Source: Terriglobia bacterium (GTDB lineage Bacteria; Acidobacteriota; Vicinamibacteria; Vicinamibacterales; CAVVIG01). From it: 51,770 nt of DNA. The stretch covers positions 1-51,770 of the forward strand of contig JAIQFX010000028.1 in the NCBI GenBank assembly GCA_020073005.1, read 5' to 3'. This document shows, piece after piece, positions 8,336 to 16,791 of this stretch (the stretch's first letter is position 1; every line of letters starts with the position of its first letter). Under the pieces are notes generated by a model. The model searched no databases. It saw only the letters and a program-made list of their open reading frames with translations, and was not told the DNA's origin. The translations under genes and the position numbers were made by a program.

Positions 8336-9900
8336 CTCGTCGCGCCGGGCTGCTGCTGCCGCTGTTCTCCTGCCCGTCGTCGACGGGCTGGGGCATCGGC
8401 GACATCGGCGACATCGCTCCAGTCGCGAGATGGTTGTCGGCGGCCGGTCTCCGCGCGCTGCAGCTGCTTCCGCTCAACGAAATGGCGCCGCGGGGGCAGT
8501 CGCCGTACTCGGCGATCAGCGCGATGGCGATCGATTCCGTCTTCATCTGCATGGCCGACGTGCCGGACTTCGCGGCGATCGGCGGCGAAGCGGCGTTGTC
8601 GCCGGGCGATCGCGCGGCGCTCGCCGCGGTCCGGCGGACCCCGCGCATCGACCTTCGCGCGGTGCGCCGGTTGAAGGACGCCGCGCAGCGCGCGGCGTTC
8701 GCGCATTTCATGGACGCCGAGTGGTCGCGCGATACGGATCGCGCCACAGCGCTGCGGACGTTCGTGAGCGAGCAGGCGTGGTGGGTCGAGGACTACGCGC
8801 TGTTCCGCGCCATTCACGTGAGTGAGGGCGACAACCGGCCGTGGACCGAATGGCCGCCCGCGCTCCGGCATCGCAACCACACGTCGATCGCGCGCGCGCG
8901 CCAGGATCTCGCGCAGGAGGTGCGCTTCCATCAGTACCAGCAGTGGCTGGCGGCGGAGCAGTGGCGGCGGGCGCGTCGCGATGCCAATGGCGTCGCGCTG
9001 CTGGGCGATCTGCCGTTCATGGTCGACGCCGACAGCGCGGACGTGTGGGTGCGGCCGGACCAGTTTCACCTCGACATCACGATCGGCGCGCCGCCCGACG
9101 CGTTCAGCGCCGACGGACAGGACTGGGGCACGCCGCTGTACCGCTGGGACGCGATCGAGCGCGACGAGTTCCGCTGGCTGCGCGCGCGGGCGCGGCGCAA
9201 CGCGGATCTGTTCGACGCGTACCGGATCGATCACGTCGTCGGATTCTTCCGCACGTGGGGCCGGCCGAAGAGCGGCGATCCGCCGTTCTTCACGCCAGCC
9301 GATGAGCCGGCGCAGCGCGCGCTCGGCGAGCGCGTGCTCGACGTGTTCCGCGGCGCGGGCGCCGAAATCATCGCCGAGGATCTCGGGACGATCCCGGACT
9401 TCGTGCGCGCCACACTGGCGTCGCTCCACATCGCGGGGTTCAGGATCTTCCGGTGGGAGCGGCAGTGGAACGACGCGGGCCAGCCGTTTCGCGATCCCGG
9501 CGAGTATCCGCCGCTCTCGGTCGCCGCGTCGGGCACGCACGACACCGAGGCGCTCGCGGAGTGGTGGGATCAGGCGACGACGGAAGAGCGACGTCAGGTG
9601 GGTGAGCTGACGACGATCGCGCGTCTCTCAGGCGGCGCGGATCTCGCAAACGCGCCCTATGACGCGCGGCTCCGCGACGTGCTGCTCGAAGCGCTCTTCG
9701 CCTCGGGATCGGATCTGCTGCTGTTGCCGGTACAGGATGTCTTCGGCTGGAGAGACCGAATCAACGTGCCGTCGACGGTGACCGAGGAGAACTGGACGTT
9801 CCGGCTGCCATGGCCGAGCGACAAGCTGGATGAGATCACCGAGGCGCGCGAGCGTCAGGAAATGCTGCGTCGCTGGTCACATCAGTACGGAAGGGACTGA
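8332..9900 (+). CDS. malQ: 4-alpha-glucanotransferase (amylomaltase)
   Basis: Transfers alpha-1,4-glucan segments between maltodextrins or to glucose (GH77). The 522-aa length is normal. Catalytic signatures are DAYRIDHVVGFFRTW, with the nucleophile at D300, AEDLGTIPD, with the acid/base at E349, and GTHDTEAL, with the transition-state Asp at D404. The N-terminus (LLLPLFSCPSSTGWGIGDIGD) and ALQLLPLNEM are typical of MalQ. It starts at GTG, overlapping the aminotransferase stop, so the pair is translationally coupled. It ends convergently 20 bp from the M28 peptidase gene. Confidence 0.95.
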   Translation: MTRRAGLLLPLFSCPSSTGWGIGDIGDIAPVARWLSAAGLRALQLLPLNEMAPRGQSPYSAISAMAIDSVFICMADVPDFAAIGGEAALSPGDRAALAAVRRTPRIDLRAVRRLKDAAQRAAFAHFMDAEWSRDTDRATALRTFVSEQAWWVEDYALFRAIHVSEGDNRPWTEWPPALRHRNHTSIARARQDLAQEVRFHQYQQWLAAEQWRRARRDANGVALLGDLPFMVDADSADVWVRPDQFHLDITIGAPPDAFSADGQDWGTPLYRWDAIERDEFRWLRARARRNADLFDAYRIDHVVGFFRTWGRPKSGDPPFFTPADEPAQRALGERVLDVFRGAGAEIIAEDLGTIPDFVRATLASLHIAGFRIFRWERQWNDAGQPFRDPGEYPPLSVAASGTHDTEALAEWWDQATTEERRQVGELTTIARLSGGADLANAPYDARLRDVLLEALFASGSDLLLLPVQDVFGWRDRINVPSTVTEENWTFRLPWPSDKLDEITEARERQEMLRRWSHQYGRD

Positions 9901-9920
9901 CGGCGGACGTGCTTCGTCCT

Positions 9921-11495
9921 TCAGTGCTGAGCGGTGCCGCGGCCTCGGCCCGCAGGCTGCGGCTTCGGCAGCGGCTTGCGCGGCAGCTTGTCGTCGCGGT
10001 TCGCCGTGTTGTAGACAAAGCTCGCGACGATGACCGCGTTGCGCATCATGTCGTTCGCCTGGATGCGCTCGTAGACGTCCATGTTCGAGTGGTGCGTCCG
10101 CGAATCGTACTCGACTTCATCCTGGACGAACTGGAAGCCGGGGAGTCCGACCGCGTCGTACGACAGGTGATCCGTCCCGCCCGTGTTCCGGATCGTGAGC
10201 GTCGTCATGCCCATGTTCTTGAACGGCTCCATCCACGCCGAGAAGATCGGCGCGACGGCTTCGTTGCCCTGCAGGTACACGCCGCGAATCAAGCCCGTCC
10301 CGTTGTCGACGTTGAAGTAGCCCGCGAGCTTCGCGTGTTCCGGCTTGAGCTGCATCATCTCTGGATCGGCGAAATGCGCCTTCACGTACTCGCGAGAGCC
10401 GAGCAGGCCTTCTTCTTCGCCGCCCCACAGGCCGATGCGCACCGTCCGGCGCAGCCTGACGCCCGTCGTCTTCAGAATCCGCATCGCCTCCATCATCACC
10501 GCTGATCCCGCCGCGTTGTCCGTCGCGCCCGTGCCCGAGTGCCACGAGTCGAAGTGCGCGCCGATCATCACGAGCTCGTCCGCCTTGTCCGTGCCCGGAA
10601 TCTCGCCGGCGATGTTGTGGGCGTTCTGGTCGGCGTCGTAGAACCTGTTGTCGATGTCCATCTGCAGCGTGACCGGAATCTTCTTGTCCAGCGTCCGCCA
10701 GATGCGGCCGTAGTGCTCGACCTCGAGCGTCACCTGCGCCGGCTGCGCGGGACCTTTGGGATCGCGCGACACGCCCTGCGGTGACTGCACGAAGACGGTG
10801 CCGCCGTCGCCGCGGCTGAAGTCCAGCACCGCCGCGACACCCTCGTCGATCCAGAACTGCGTCTTCTTGCGAGTGAAATCCTGCGCGCCGCCGACATTGC
10901 CGCGGCCGCGGCCGCGTCCCGCCTCCGGCTGCTTCGAGAGATCGGCGAGCTCCGCGTCCGTGTAGCGATGGCCCGGCGCTTCGAAGTGCGCCGGCACGTC
11001 GCGCATCGGCACCGACAGCACGAACTTGCCGCGCAGCTTGCCCTTGAAGGTGGCGAAGTCGCTTTCATTATTGATGATGGCGACGACCGCTTCCCCCGTC
11101 ACCGGCCCGTTGGTGCCGGGCGTCCACGCTTTCGGGTAGCCGATGAGCGGGTACGCGCGCGGCGTCAGCGCGAGCGCGACGAAGCGCTGGTTCTGCCAGC
11201 TGCGGCCGAACGGCCACGCTTCGGTGTGGACGTTGACGAGACCCCACTCCTTCATCGTCTTTTGCGCGTAGTCGGCCGCTTCGTTGTAGTTCGGCGAGCC
11301 GGTGAGCCGCGGGCCGTAGACGTCGGTGAGGTAGCTTTCGATCTCCATCACCTTCGAGCGCTGCAGGCCTTCTTCTTTGATCTTGTAGATCGCGTCGAGG
11401 TCCAGCTTCTCGGTGACCGGCCACTGCGCGGCGAGCGGGAGCCCGACGAGCAGGGACAGGACGAAAGTCAGTGCAAGTGTTCGGTGGATCTTCAT
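9921..11495 (-). CDS. Secreted M28-family zinc aminopeptidase
   Basis: A 524-aa exported peptidase. The N-terminus MKIHRTLALTFVLSLLVGLP ending LAAQ is a Sec signal peptide. A PA-like insert (about residues 120-250) precedes the M28 catalytic domain. The co-catalytic zinc ligands are visible in GAHFDSWHSGTGATDNAAG, the catalytic Glu pair in GLWGGEEEGLLGSREYV, and the last His in GGTDHLSYD. A Gly/Arg-rich patch (GRGRGRGNVGG) and a similar C-terminal tail (PAGRGRGTAQH) are low-complexity additions. I use ATG at 11495 because GGAGG lies about ten bases upstream; the TTG nine bases earlier is too close to it. It is transcribed away from the M23 gene. Confidence 0.92.
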   Translation of the reverse strand: MKIHRTLALTFVLSLLVGLPLAAQWPVTEKLDLDAIYKIKEEGLQRSKVMEIESYLTDVYGPRLTGSPNYNEAADYAQKTMKEWGLVNVHTEAWPFGRSWQNQRFVALALTPRAYPLIGYPKAWTPGTNGPVTGEAVVAIINNESDFATFKGKLRGKFVLSVPMRDVPAHFEAPGHRYTDAELADLSKQPEAGRGRGRGNVGGAQDFTRKKTQFWIDEGVAAVLDFSRGDGGTVFVQSPQGVSRDPKGPAQPAQVTLEVEHYGRIWRTLDKKIPVTLQMDIDNRFYDADQNAHNIAGEIPGTDKADELVMIGAHFDSWHSGTGATDNAAGSAVMMEAMRILKTTGVRLRRTVRIGLWGGEEEGLLGSREYVKAHFADPEMMQLKPEHAKLAGYFNVDNGTGLIRGVYLQGNEAVAPIFSAWMEPFKNMGMTTLTIRNTGGTDHLSYDAVGLPGFQFVQDEVEYDSRTHHSNMDVYERIQANDMMRNAVIVASFVYNTANRDDKLPRKPLPKPQPAGRGRGTAQH

Positions 11496-11597
11496 AGGTG
11501 CCAATCCTCCGCCGGAGAGTCTACTTCACGTGATAGCATGCCGGCTCTTGCACGGGTCTGGCCGTCCAACGCCGTGCAGCCGATAAGAGAGACTTAG

Positions 11598-12872
11598 GTG
11601 CCCCGCAACCTTCTACTAGTACTGTCAGTCCTGTGGGCGACCGGCCTGGCGGCCACGGCGTGCACCGCGAAGCCTGCATTTGGCGGGACGCAGGGCGCGC
11701 CGAGGGGCGACATCGCCCTGGCGCCGGAGACGATGGCCGTGTCCGCGCGCGTGACGCCGGGAGCGACGCTCGCGTCGATTCTGCGCGCGCACAACGTCGT
11801 CGCCGCGGAAGCCACGGAAATCGCCGCCAGAGTCGCGGCCGTGTTCGATCTGCGCAAGGTCCGCGTCAACCAGCCGTATCGAATCACGCAGTCGATGTCC
11901 GGCGCGGTGCGCGCGTTCGAGTACGAAATCGACGGCGACCGGTTTCTGCGCGTCGGCCGATCGAACGACAGCGCGGGCCACGCGCCGGGCGGCCTTGTCG
12001 CGGCCGTCGTGCCGATTCCCAAGACGCGCAGCGTCGAGATCGTGTCGGGACAGATCGATCGGCAGACGCCGTCGCTGGTCGCCGCGCTCGACGCGGCCGG
12101 CGAGACGATCGACCTGACGCTGGCGCTCGCCGAGATCTTCGGCGGCGAAATCGACTTCAACACCGAAGTGCAGCCGGGCGATCGCTTCGAGCTGACCGTC
12201 GAGAAGCAGTACCGCGACGATCATCGCTTCGCCGGCTACGGTCCGGTGCTCGCCGCGGAATTCGTCAACGCCGGCCGCCGCGTCCGCGCCGTGCGGTTCG
12301 CGCCCGAGGGCGGATCGTCCGGCTACTACGACGATCGCGGCGTGTCGATGAAACGGTTCCTGCTCGCGTCGCCGCTGAAGTTCCAGCCGGTCGTGACGTC
12401 GGGCTTCTCGCGCCATCGCATGCATCCGATCCTGCGCGAGGTCCGCGCGCATCTCGGCGTCGACTATCGCGCGCCGGCGGGATCGCCCGTCGTGGCCGTC
12501 GCGGACGGCGTCGTGCTCTCGGCGGGAATGTCGGGCGGCTCCGGACGGCTGGTGCATCTGCGCCACGGCAACGGCCTCGAGTCCGAGTACCTGCACTTGT
12601 CGTCGATCGCCGTGCACGCGGGCGCGCGCGTGAAGCAAGGCGAGCTCATCGGCCGCGTCGGGTCGTCCGGTCTCGCGACGGCGCCGCACCTGGATTTCCG
12701 TCTGAAGAAGAACGGCGCGTTCATCAATCCCGTGACCGCGCATCGCCAGATGCCGCCGTCCGATCCCGTGCCCGCGTCGCAGATGATCGCGTTCACGCTC
12801 GCCCGCGATCAAGCATTCGAACGTCTCGCCAACAGCGCAGCCGCGAGCGCCGCCCGCCGCGCGAATAACTGA
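11598..12872 (+). CDS. M23-family cell-wall metallopeptidase
   Basis: A 424-aa predicted peptidoglycan endopeptidase. A hydrophobic N-terminus ending ATACTAKP acts as a signal, with a weak lipobox-like Cys. The middle (about residues 45-260) resembles the OapA/MepM-type region before the LytM domain. In the M23 domain, HLGVD at 285-289 gives the first His and Asp zinc ligands, and VAVADGVVLSAG and LVHLRHGNGLESEYLHLSS follow. The last motif is HLDFR at 364-368, with Asp366 where most M23 enzymes have the second His of HxH. Asp can bind zinc, so this need not be inactive. The start is a GTG; the M28 gene diverges across a 102-bp gap. Confidence 0.88.
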   Translation: MPRNLLLVLSVLWATGLAATACTAKPAFGGTQGAPRGDIALAPETMAVSARVTPGATLASILRAHNVVAAEATEIAARVAAVFDLRKVRVNQPYRITQSMSGAVRAFEYEIDGDRFLRVGRSNDSAGHAPGGLVAAVVPIPKTRSVEIVSGQIDRQTPSLVAALDAAGETIDLTLALAEIFGGEIDFNTEVQPGDRFELTVEKQYRDDHRFAGYGPVLAAEFVNAGRRVRAVRFAPEGGSSGYYDDRGVSMKRFLLASPLKFQPVVTSGFSRHRMHPILREVRAHLGVDYRAPAGSPVVAVADGVVLSAGMSGGSGRLVHLRHGNGLESEYLHLSSIAVHAGARVKQGELIGRVGSSGLATAPHLDFRLKKNGAFINPVTAHRQMPPSDPVPASQMIAFTLARDQAFERLANSAAASAARRANN

Positions 12873-12880
12873 GTCACCAC

Positions 12881-12930
12881 GTGGCGGCCGGCGTCAGCCG
12901 GCCTGAGGTCCGCCTGAAGGCGGACGCCAC
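12881..12930. repeat. Nested hairpin repeat (REP-like)
   Basis: Two stems in tandem, GGCCGGC/GCCGGCC and GTCCGCC/GGCGGAC, enclosed by an outer GTGGCG/CGCCAC pair. It separates the M23 gene from the DUF1015 promoter and may end the M23 transcript, although no T-run is present. Confidence 0.7.
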
Positions 12931-12952
12931 GGGTCTGCCTTCCGGACCCGGC

Positions 12953-12958
12953 TATAAT
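12953..12958 (+). promoter_or_regulatory. -10 box TATAAT for the DUF1015-serA-serC block
   Basis: A perfect TATAAT ends 11 bases before the ATG at 12970, leaving only about 4-5 bases of predicted leader and no room for a Shine-Dalgarno sequence. The transcript is probably near-leaderless. Confidence 0.7.
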
Positions 12959-12969
12959 TCTTGTTTCCC

Positions 12970-14202
12970 ATGGCCACTCTTCTTCCGTTCCGTGCGCTCC
13001 GTCCCAAACCCGCCGAAGCCGCCCGCATCGCCGCCGTCCCGTACGACGTCGTGAACACCGACGAAGCGCGCGCGCTCGCCGACGGCAACCCGCTGAGCTT
13101 CCTGCGCGTGTCGCGTGCGGAGCTCGAGCTGCCGGCCGGCGCCGATCCGTACGCCGGGACCGTGTATCAGCGCGCGGCGAAGAATTTCGACGCGCTGAAG
13201 CAATCGTCGCTCGTCGTCGAAGACGAGCCGAGCGCATACTTCTACCGGCTGCGCATGGGCGCGCACACGCAGACCGGCCTCGCGGCCTGCTTCTCGATCG
13301 ACGAGTACGACCGCGACATCATCAAGAAGCACGAGCGCACGCGGCGCGACAAGGAAGACGATCGCACGCGTCACATGATCGCGCTCGGCGCGCAGACGGG
13401 TCCCGTCTTCCTGACGTACCGCGCGGCGGATGAAATCGATCGCATCGCCGACCGCGTGACGAAGGGACAGCCGCTGATCGACTTCGACGCGCCCGACGCG
13501 GTGCATCACACGATCTGGCGCGTTGGCGGCGCGGATCGCGATGCGTTGGTCGCGGCCTTCGGCCGCATTCCGTCGCTCTACATCGCCGACGGCCACCATC
13601 GCGCCGCGAGCGCGGCGCGGGCGCGGACCGAGTTCCGGGACCGCGGCCTCAAGGGGACCTCGCTGGGCGACGGTGCCGACTATTCGTCAGTCCTCGCGGT
13701 CGCCTTCCCGCACAACCAGGTGCAAATCCTTTCGTACAACCGGATCGTGAAGGATCTGGGCGGGCTGACCCCGGACGGCTTCTTGCAATCAGTGCGGGAA
13801 CGATTCGACGTGCAGGACGGTCCGGCCGCGCCGGCCAGGCGCGGAGACATCGCGATGTACTTCGGCGGCGCGTGGCGCACGCTCCGATCGAAGAAGCGAC
13901 CGGACCCCGGCGATCCGATTGGTGCGCTCGACGTGAGCGTGCTGCAGGACGGGTTGCTGGCCCCGGTGCTGAAGATCGCCGACGTGCGCACCGACAAGCG
14001 CATCGATTTCGTCGGCGGCGCGCGAGGAACGGCCGAGCTGCGGAAGCTCGTCGACGGCGGGAAGGCCGCGGTCGCGTTTTCGCTGTTTCCGGTGAGCGTG
14101 TCGGATCTGATCGCGGTGTCCGACGCCGGCGCGATCATGCCGCCCAAGTCGACGTGGTTCGAACCAAAGTTGCGGGATGGATTGTTGATACATGTGATTT
14201 GA
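12970..14202 (+). CDS. DUF1015 family protein, possible serine kinase
   Basis: A 410-aa soluble protein. It begins MATLLPFRALRP and then AAVPYDVVNTDEARALADGN, the signature opening of DUF1015. Other conserved blocks are HERTRRDKEDDRTRHM and SLYIADGHHRAASAA. It lies directly before serA and serC, an arrangement I recall from other bacteria. As far as I recall, a family member from Thermotoga was reported to phosphorylate L-serine with pyrophosphate; run in reverse this could finish the phosphorylated serine pathway, for which no phosphatase is present here. That link is memory plus inference. The ATG is chosen because TATAAT is just upstream; a TTG at 12961 is possible. Confidence 0.85.
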   Translation: MATLLPFRALRPKPAEAARIAAVPYDVVNTDEARALADGNPLSFLRVSRAELELPAGADPYAGTVYQRAAKNFDALKQSSLVVEDEPSAYFYRLRMGAHTQTGLAACFSIDEYDRDIIKKHERTRRDKEDDRTRHMIALGAQTGPVFLTYRAADEIDRIADRVTKGQPLIDFDAPDAVHHTIWRVGGADRDALVAAFGRIPSLYIADGHHRAASAARARTEFRDRGLKGTSLGDGADYSSVLAVAFPHNQVQILSYNRIVKDLGGLTPDGFLQSVRERFDVQDGPAAPARRGDIAMYFGGAWRTLRSKKRPDPGDPIGALDVSVLQDGLLAPVLKIADVRTDKRIDFVGGARGTAELRKLVDGGKAAVAFSLFPVSVSDLIAVSDAGAIMPPKSTWFEPKLRDGLLIHVI

Positions 14203-14276
14203 GGATGTGAGGATGTGAGGATCTGAAGAACGGGAGAGTGTGAACGGTTCTTCACTTCCTCACATTCTCATATCCT
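14201..14276. repeat. Imperfect hairpin between DUF1015 and serA
   Basis: Direct GAGGATGT copies at 14201-14220 are mirrored by CCTCACATTCTCATATCC at 14258-14275, with an inner GAAGAAC/GTTCTTC stem. It fills the gap before serA. It could be an attenuator-like structure or a dispersed repeat. Confidence 0.65.
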
Positions 14277-14295
14277 TAGCTCCTCAAATGAATCT

Positions 14296-15510
14296 ATGAA
14301 GGTTCTCATCGCCGACACGTTCGAGCAGAGCGGTCTCGACGGACTGAAGTCGGCCGGCTGCGACGTCGTCTACCAGCCTGATCTCAAGGACGATGCGCTC
14401 GCGTCGGCCATTCGCGACACGGCGGCCGACATTCTGATTGTCCGCAGCACCGCCGTGACCGGCGCCATGCTCGAAGAGGGCGCGCTGTCGCTCGTCGTCC
14501 GCGCCGGCGCGGGCTACAACACGATCGACGTCGCGGCCGCGTCGAAGCGCGGGATCTACGTCTCCAACTGCCCCGGCAAGAACGCCATCGCCGTCGCCGA
14601 GCTCGCCTTCGCGCTGCTCCTCGCGCTCGATCGCCGCGTGCCCGACAACGTCGCCGATCTCCGCGCCGGGAAGTGGAACAAGAAAGAGTACGCGAAGGCC
14701 CGCGGCGTGTTCGGCCGGACCATCGGGCTGCTCGGCTACGGCAACATCGGCCAGGAGATGGCGAAACGCGCGCACGCGTTCGGCATGCCGATTGTCGTAT
14801 GGAGCCGGCGCTTTGCGACGGCGCGCGTGGATCCCGGCGCCGAGCCGATTCCGATCACGGTGGCGTCGTCGCCCGAGGATCTGGCCGCGCGCTGCGACAT
14901 CCTGAGCGTCCACCTCGCGCTGAACGGCGAGACCAAGGGGCTGGTGAACGCCGCGGTCCTCGACAAACTGAAGCCCGGATCGTTTTTCATCAATACTGCG
15001 CGCGCCGAAGTCGTCGATTACGCGGCGCTCGAGAAAATCGCGCGCGAGAAGAACGTCCGCATCGCGCTCGACGTGTTCGCGAGTGAGCCGTCGACCGCGA
15101 CCGGCGAGTTCAAGGATGCGATCGCGTCGCTGCAGAACGTTTACGGCACGCACCACATCGGCGCGTCGACCGATCAGGCGCAGGACGCCATCGCCGCCGA
15201 GACCGTGCGCATCGTCGCTGCGTACAAGGATACGGGCAAGGTGCCGAACGTCGTGAACCTCGCCAAGAAGACGCCCGGGACGCACATGCTCGTCGTCCGG
15301 CACCGCGATCGGCCCGGCGTCCTCGCAAGCGTGTTCGACAGTCTGCGCGACGAGAACATCAACGTGCAGGAAACCGAAAACATTATCTTCGAGGGCGCGC
15401 AGGCCGCCGTCGCCCGGATCAACCTCGACGGCGAACCGTCGAGCGCGCTGCTGAAGACGATCTACCGCGGCAACAGCGACATCCTGGATCTTCATGTTGT
15501 GAAGCTCTAG
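14296..15510 (+). CDS. serA: D-3-phosphoglycerate dehydrogenase
   Basis: First enzyme of serine synthesis: oxidises 3-phosphoglycerate to 3-phosphohydroxypyruvate with NAD. It is 404 aa. The substrate/NAD domains include VRAGAGYNTIDVAAA, the Rossmann motif LLGYGNIGQEMAKRAHAFG, the catalytic Arg block FINTARAEVVD, and THHIGASTDQAQ with the catalytic His. The C-terminal part (from about residue 330) is ACT-like (VVRHRDRPGVLASVFDSL), the usual site of serine feedback. It is followed by serC in the same direction, so both probably form an operon with DUF1015. Confidence 0.93.
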   Translation: MKVLIADTFEQSGLDGLKSAGCDVVYQPDLKDDALASAIRDTAADILIVRSTAVTGAMLEEGALSLVVRAGAGYNTIDVAAASKRGIYVSNCPGKNAIAVAELAFALLLALDRRVPDNVADLRAGKWNKKEYAKARGVFGRTIGLLGYGNIGQEMAKRAHAFGMPIVVWSRRFATARVDPGAEPIPITVASSPEDLAARCDILSVHLALNGETKGLVNAAVLDKLKPGSFFINTARAEVVDYAALEKIAREKNVRIALDVFASEPSTATGEFKDAIASLQNVYGTHHIGASTDQAQDAIAAETVRIVAAYKDTGKVPNVVNLAKKTPGTHMLVVRHRDRPGVLASVFDSLRDENINVQETENIIFEGAQAAVARINLDGEPSSALLKTIYRGNSDILDLHVVKL

Positions 15511-15516
15511 CCGACT

Positions 15517-15548
15517 TTCTTCTTCGCGCCTTCGTGTTTTCGTGGTTG
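15517..15548. repeat. Dispersed repeat half (CTTCGTGTTTTCGTGGTT)
   Basis: The serA-serC gap is largely this sequence, which looks like one arm of a palindromic repeat (the AACCACGAAAACACGAAG form) that I recall from other genomes. The second arm is not present here. Confidence 0.5.
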
Positions 15549-15553
15549 CATTT

Positions 15554-16669
15554 ATGTCCATGACAACGACCGCTCGCATCCATAACTTCTCCGCCGGTCC
15601 GGCCGTCCTTCCGTTGTCCGTGCTCGAAGAGATCCAGCGCGATCTGCTCGCGCTGCCGGGCGCCGGCATGTCGATCCTCGAGATCAGCCATCGCTCGAAA
15701 CAATTCGAGGCGATCCTCGCGCAGGCGGAGGCGGACATCCGCACGCTGGGAAATATTCCAGCGAACTACAACGTGCTCTTCCTGCAGGGCGGCGCCAGCC
15801 TGCAGTTCTCGATGGTGCCGATGAATCTGCTGACGCCCGGCGCGACCGCCGACTACATCGACGGGGGCTCCTGGGCGGACAAGGCGATCAAGGAAGCGAA
15901 GAAGGTCGGCGCCGTCAACGTCGCGGCGAGCACGAAGTCCGAGAACTACGCGCGCATTCCGAAGCAGGCCGAGCTGAAGCTGACGCCGGGCGCGGCGTAC
16001 GTGCACATGACGTCGAACAACACGATCGAGGGCACCGAATACAAAAGTCTGCCGGCGATCGGCCCTGGGAACGATGTTCCGCTCGTGAGCGACACCTCGT
16101 CCGACATGTTCAGCCGTCCGATCGACGTGTCGCGTCACGCGCTGATCTATGCCGGCGCGCAGAAGAACATGGGCCCGGCCGGCGTGACCGTCGTGATCAT
16201 CCGCGAGGACATGCTCGCGCGGTCCCTGGAGAAGAAGTCGACCTTGCCGACCATGCTCAACTACGCGGTGCACGCGGAAAACGGATCGATGTACAACACG
16301 CCGCCCGCGTTCGCCGTCTACACGCTGGGTCTCGTCATGAAGTGGCTGATCGCGCAGGGCGGTCTGGCCGCGATCGCGAAGGTCAACGAGCGCAAGGCGG
16401 CCAGGCTGTACGCGGAGATCGATCGCACCGGCTTCTACCGCGGCACCGCGCAGAAGGACTGCCGGTCGCTCATGAACATCACGTTCCGCCTCGCGACCGA
16501 GGACCTCGAGAAACAGTTCATCAAGGAGTCCACGGCCGCGGGACTCGACGGACTGAAGGGCCACCGATCCGTCGGCGGCATGCGCGCCTCCATCTACAAT
16601 GCCTTTCCGGAAGCGGGCGTCGACGCGCTGGTCGCGTTCATGAAGGAATTCGAGCGCAAGCGCGGGTAA
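15554..16669 (+). CDS. serC: Phosphoserine aminotransferase
   Basis: Second step of serine synthesis: transfers an amino group from glutamate to 3-phosphohydroxypyruvate. It is 371 aa, and also fits the 4-phosphohydroxythreonine step of PLP synthesis. Class V signatures are HNFSAGPAVLP at the N-terminus, NVLFLQGGASLQFSMVP, SDTSSDMFSRPIDVSR, and LIYAGAQKNMGPAG with the PLP lysine at K204. Start: ATG at 15554 or, six bases on, a second ATG (MTTTARIHNF); earlier codons come from a repeat. Confidence 0.95.
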   Translation: MSMTTTARIHNFSAGPAVLPLSVLEEIQRDLLALPGAGMSILEISHRSKQFEAILAQAEADIRTLGNIPANYNVLFLQGGASLQFSMVPMNLLTPGATADYIDGGSWADKAIKEAKKVGAVNVAASTKSENYARIPKQAELKLTPGAAYVHMTSNNTIEGTEYKSLPAIGPGNDVPLVSDTSSDMFSRPIDVSRHALIYAGAQKNMGPAGVTVVIIREDMLARSLEKKSTLPTMLNYAVHAENGSMYNTPPAFAVYTLGLVMKWLIAQGGLAAIAKVNERKAARLYAEIDRTGFYRGTAQKDCRSLMNITFRLATEDLEKQFIKESTAAGLDGLKGHRSVGGMRASIYNAFPEAGVDALVAFMKEFERKRG

Positions 16670-16706
16670 CGCCGTCCGCGATCCATTCGTAGGCGGGGTC
16701 CGGTTC

Positions 16707-16721
16707 CGTGATACGATCACG
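16707..16721 (+). promoter_or_regulatory. Perfect palindrome over a -10 box, upstream of the desaturase
   Basis: CGTGATACGATCACG is a perfect 6-3-6 inverted repeat and contains TACGAT, a good -10 hexamer. A repressor bound here would cover the promoter. The predicted transcript would have a leader of about 68 bases before the GTG start. The binding protein is unknown. Confidence 0.5.
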
Positions 16722-16791
16722 CCTTCACCGCAATCGGACTTCCAAGGTCTTACTGGTCATCATTTACGGCTGGTTCGCGGAGGGTAGTTTA

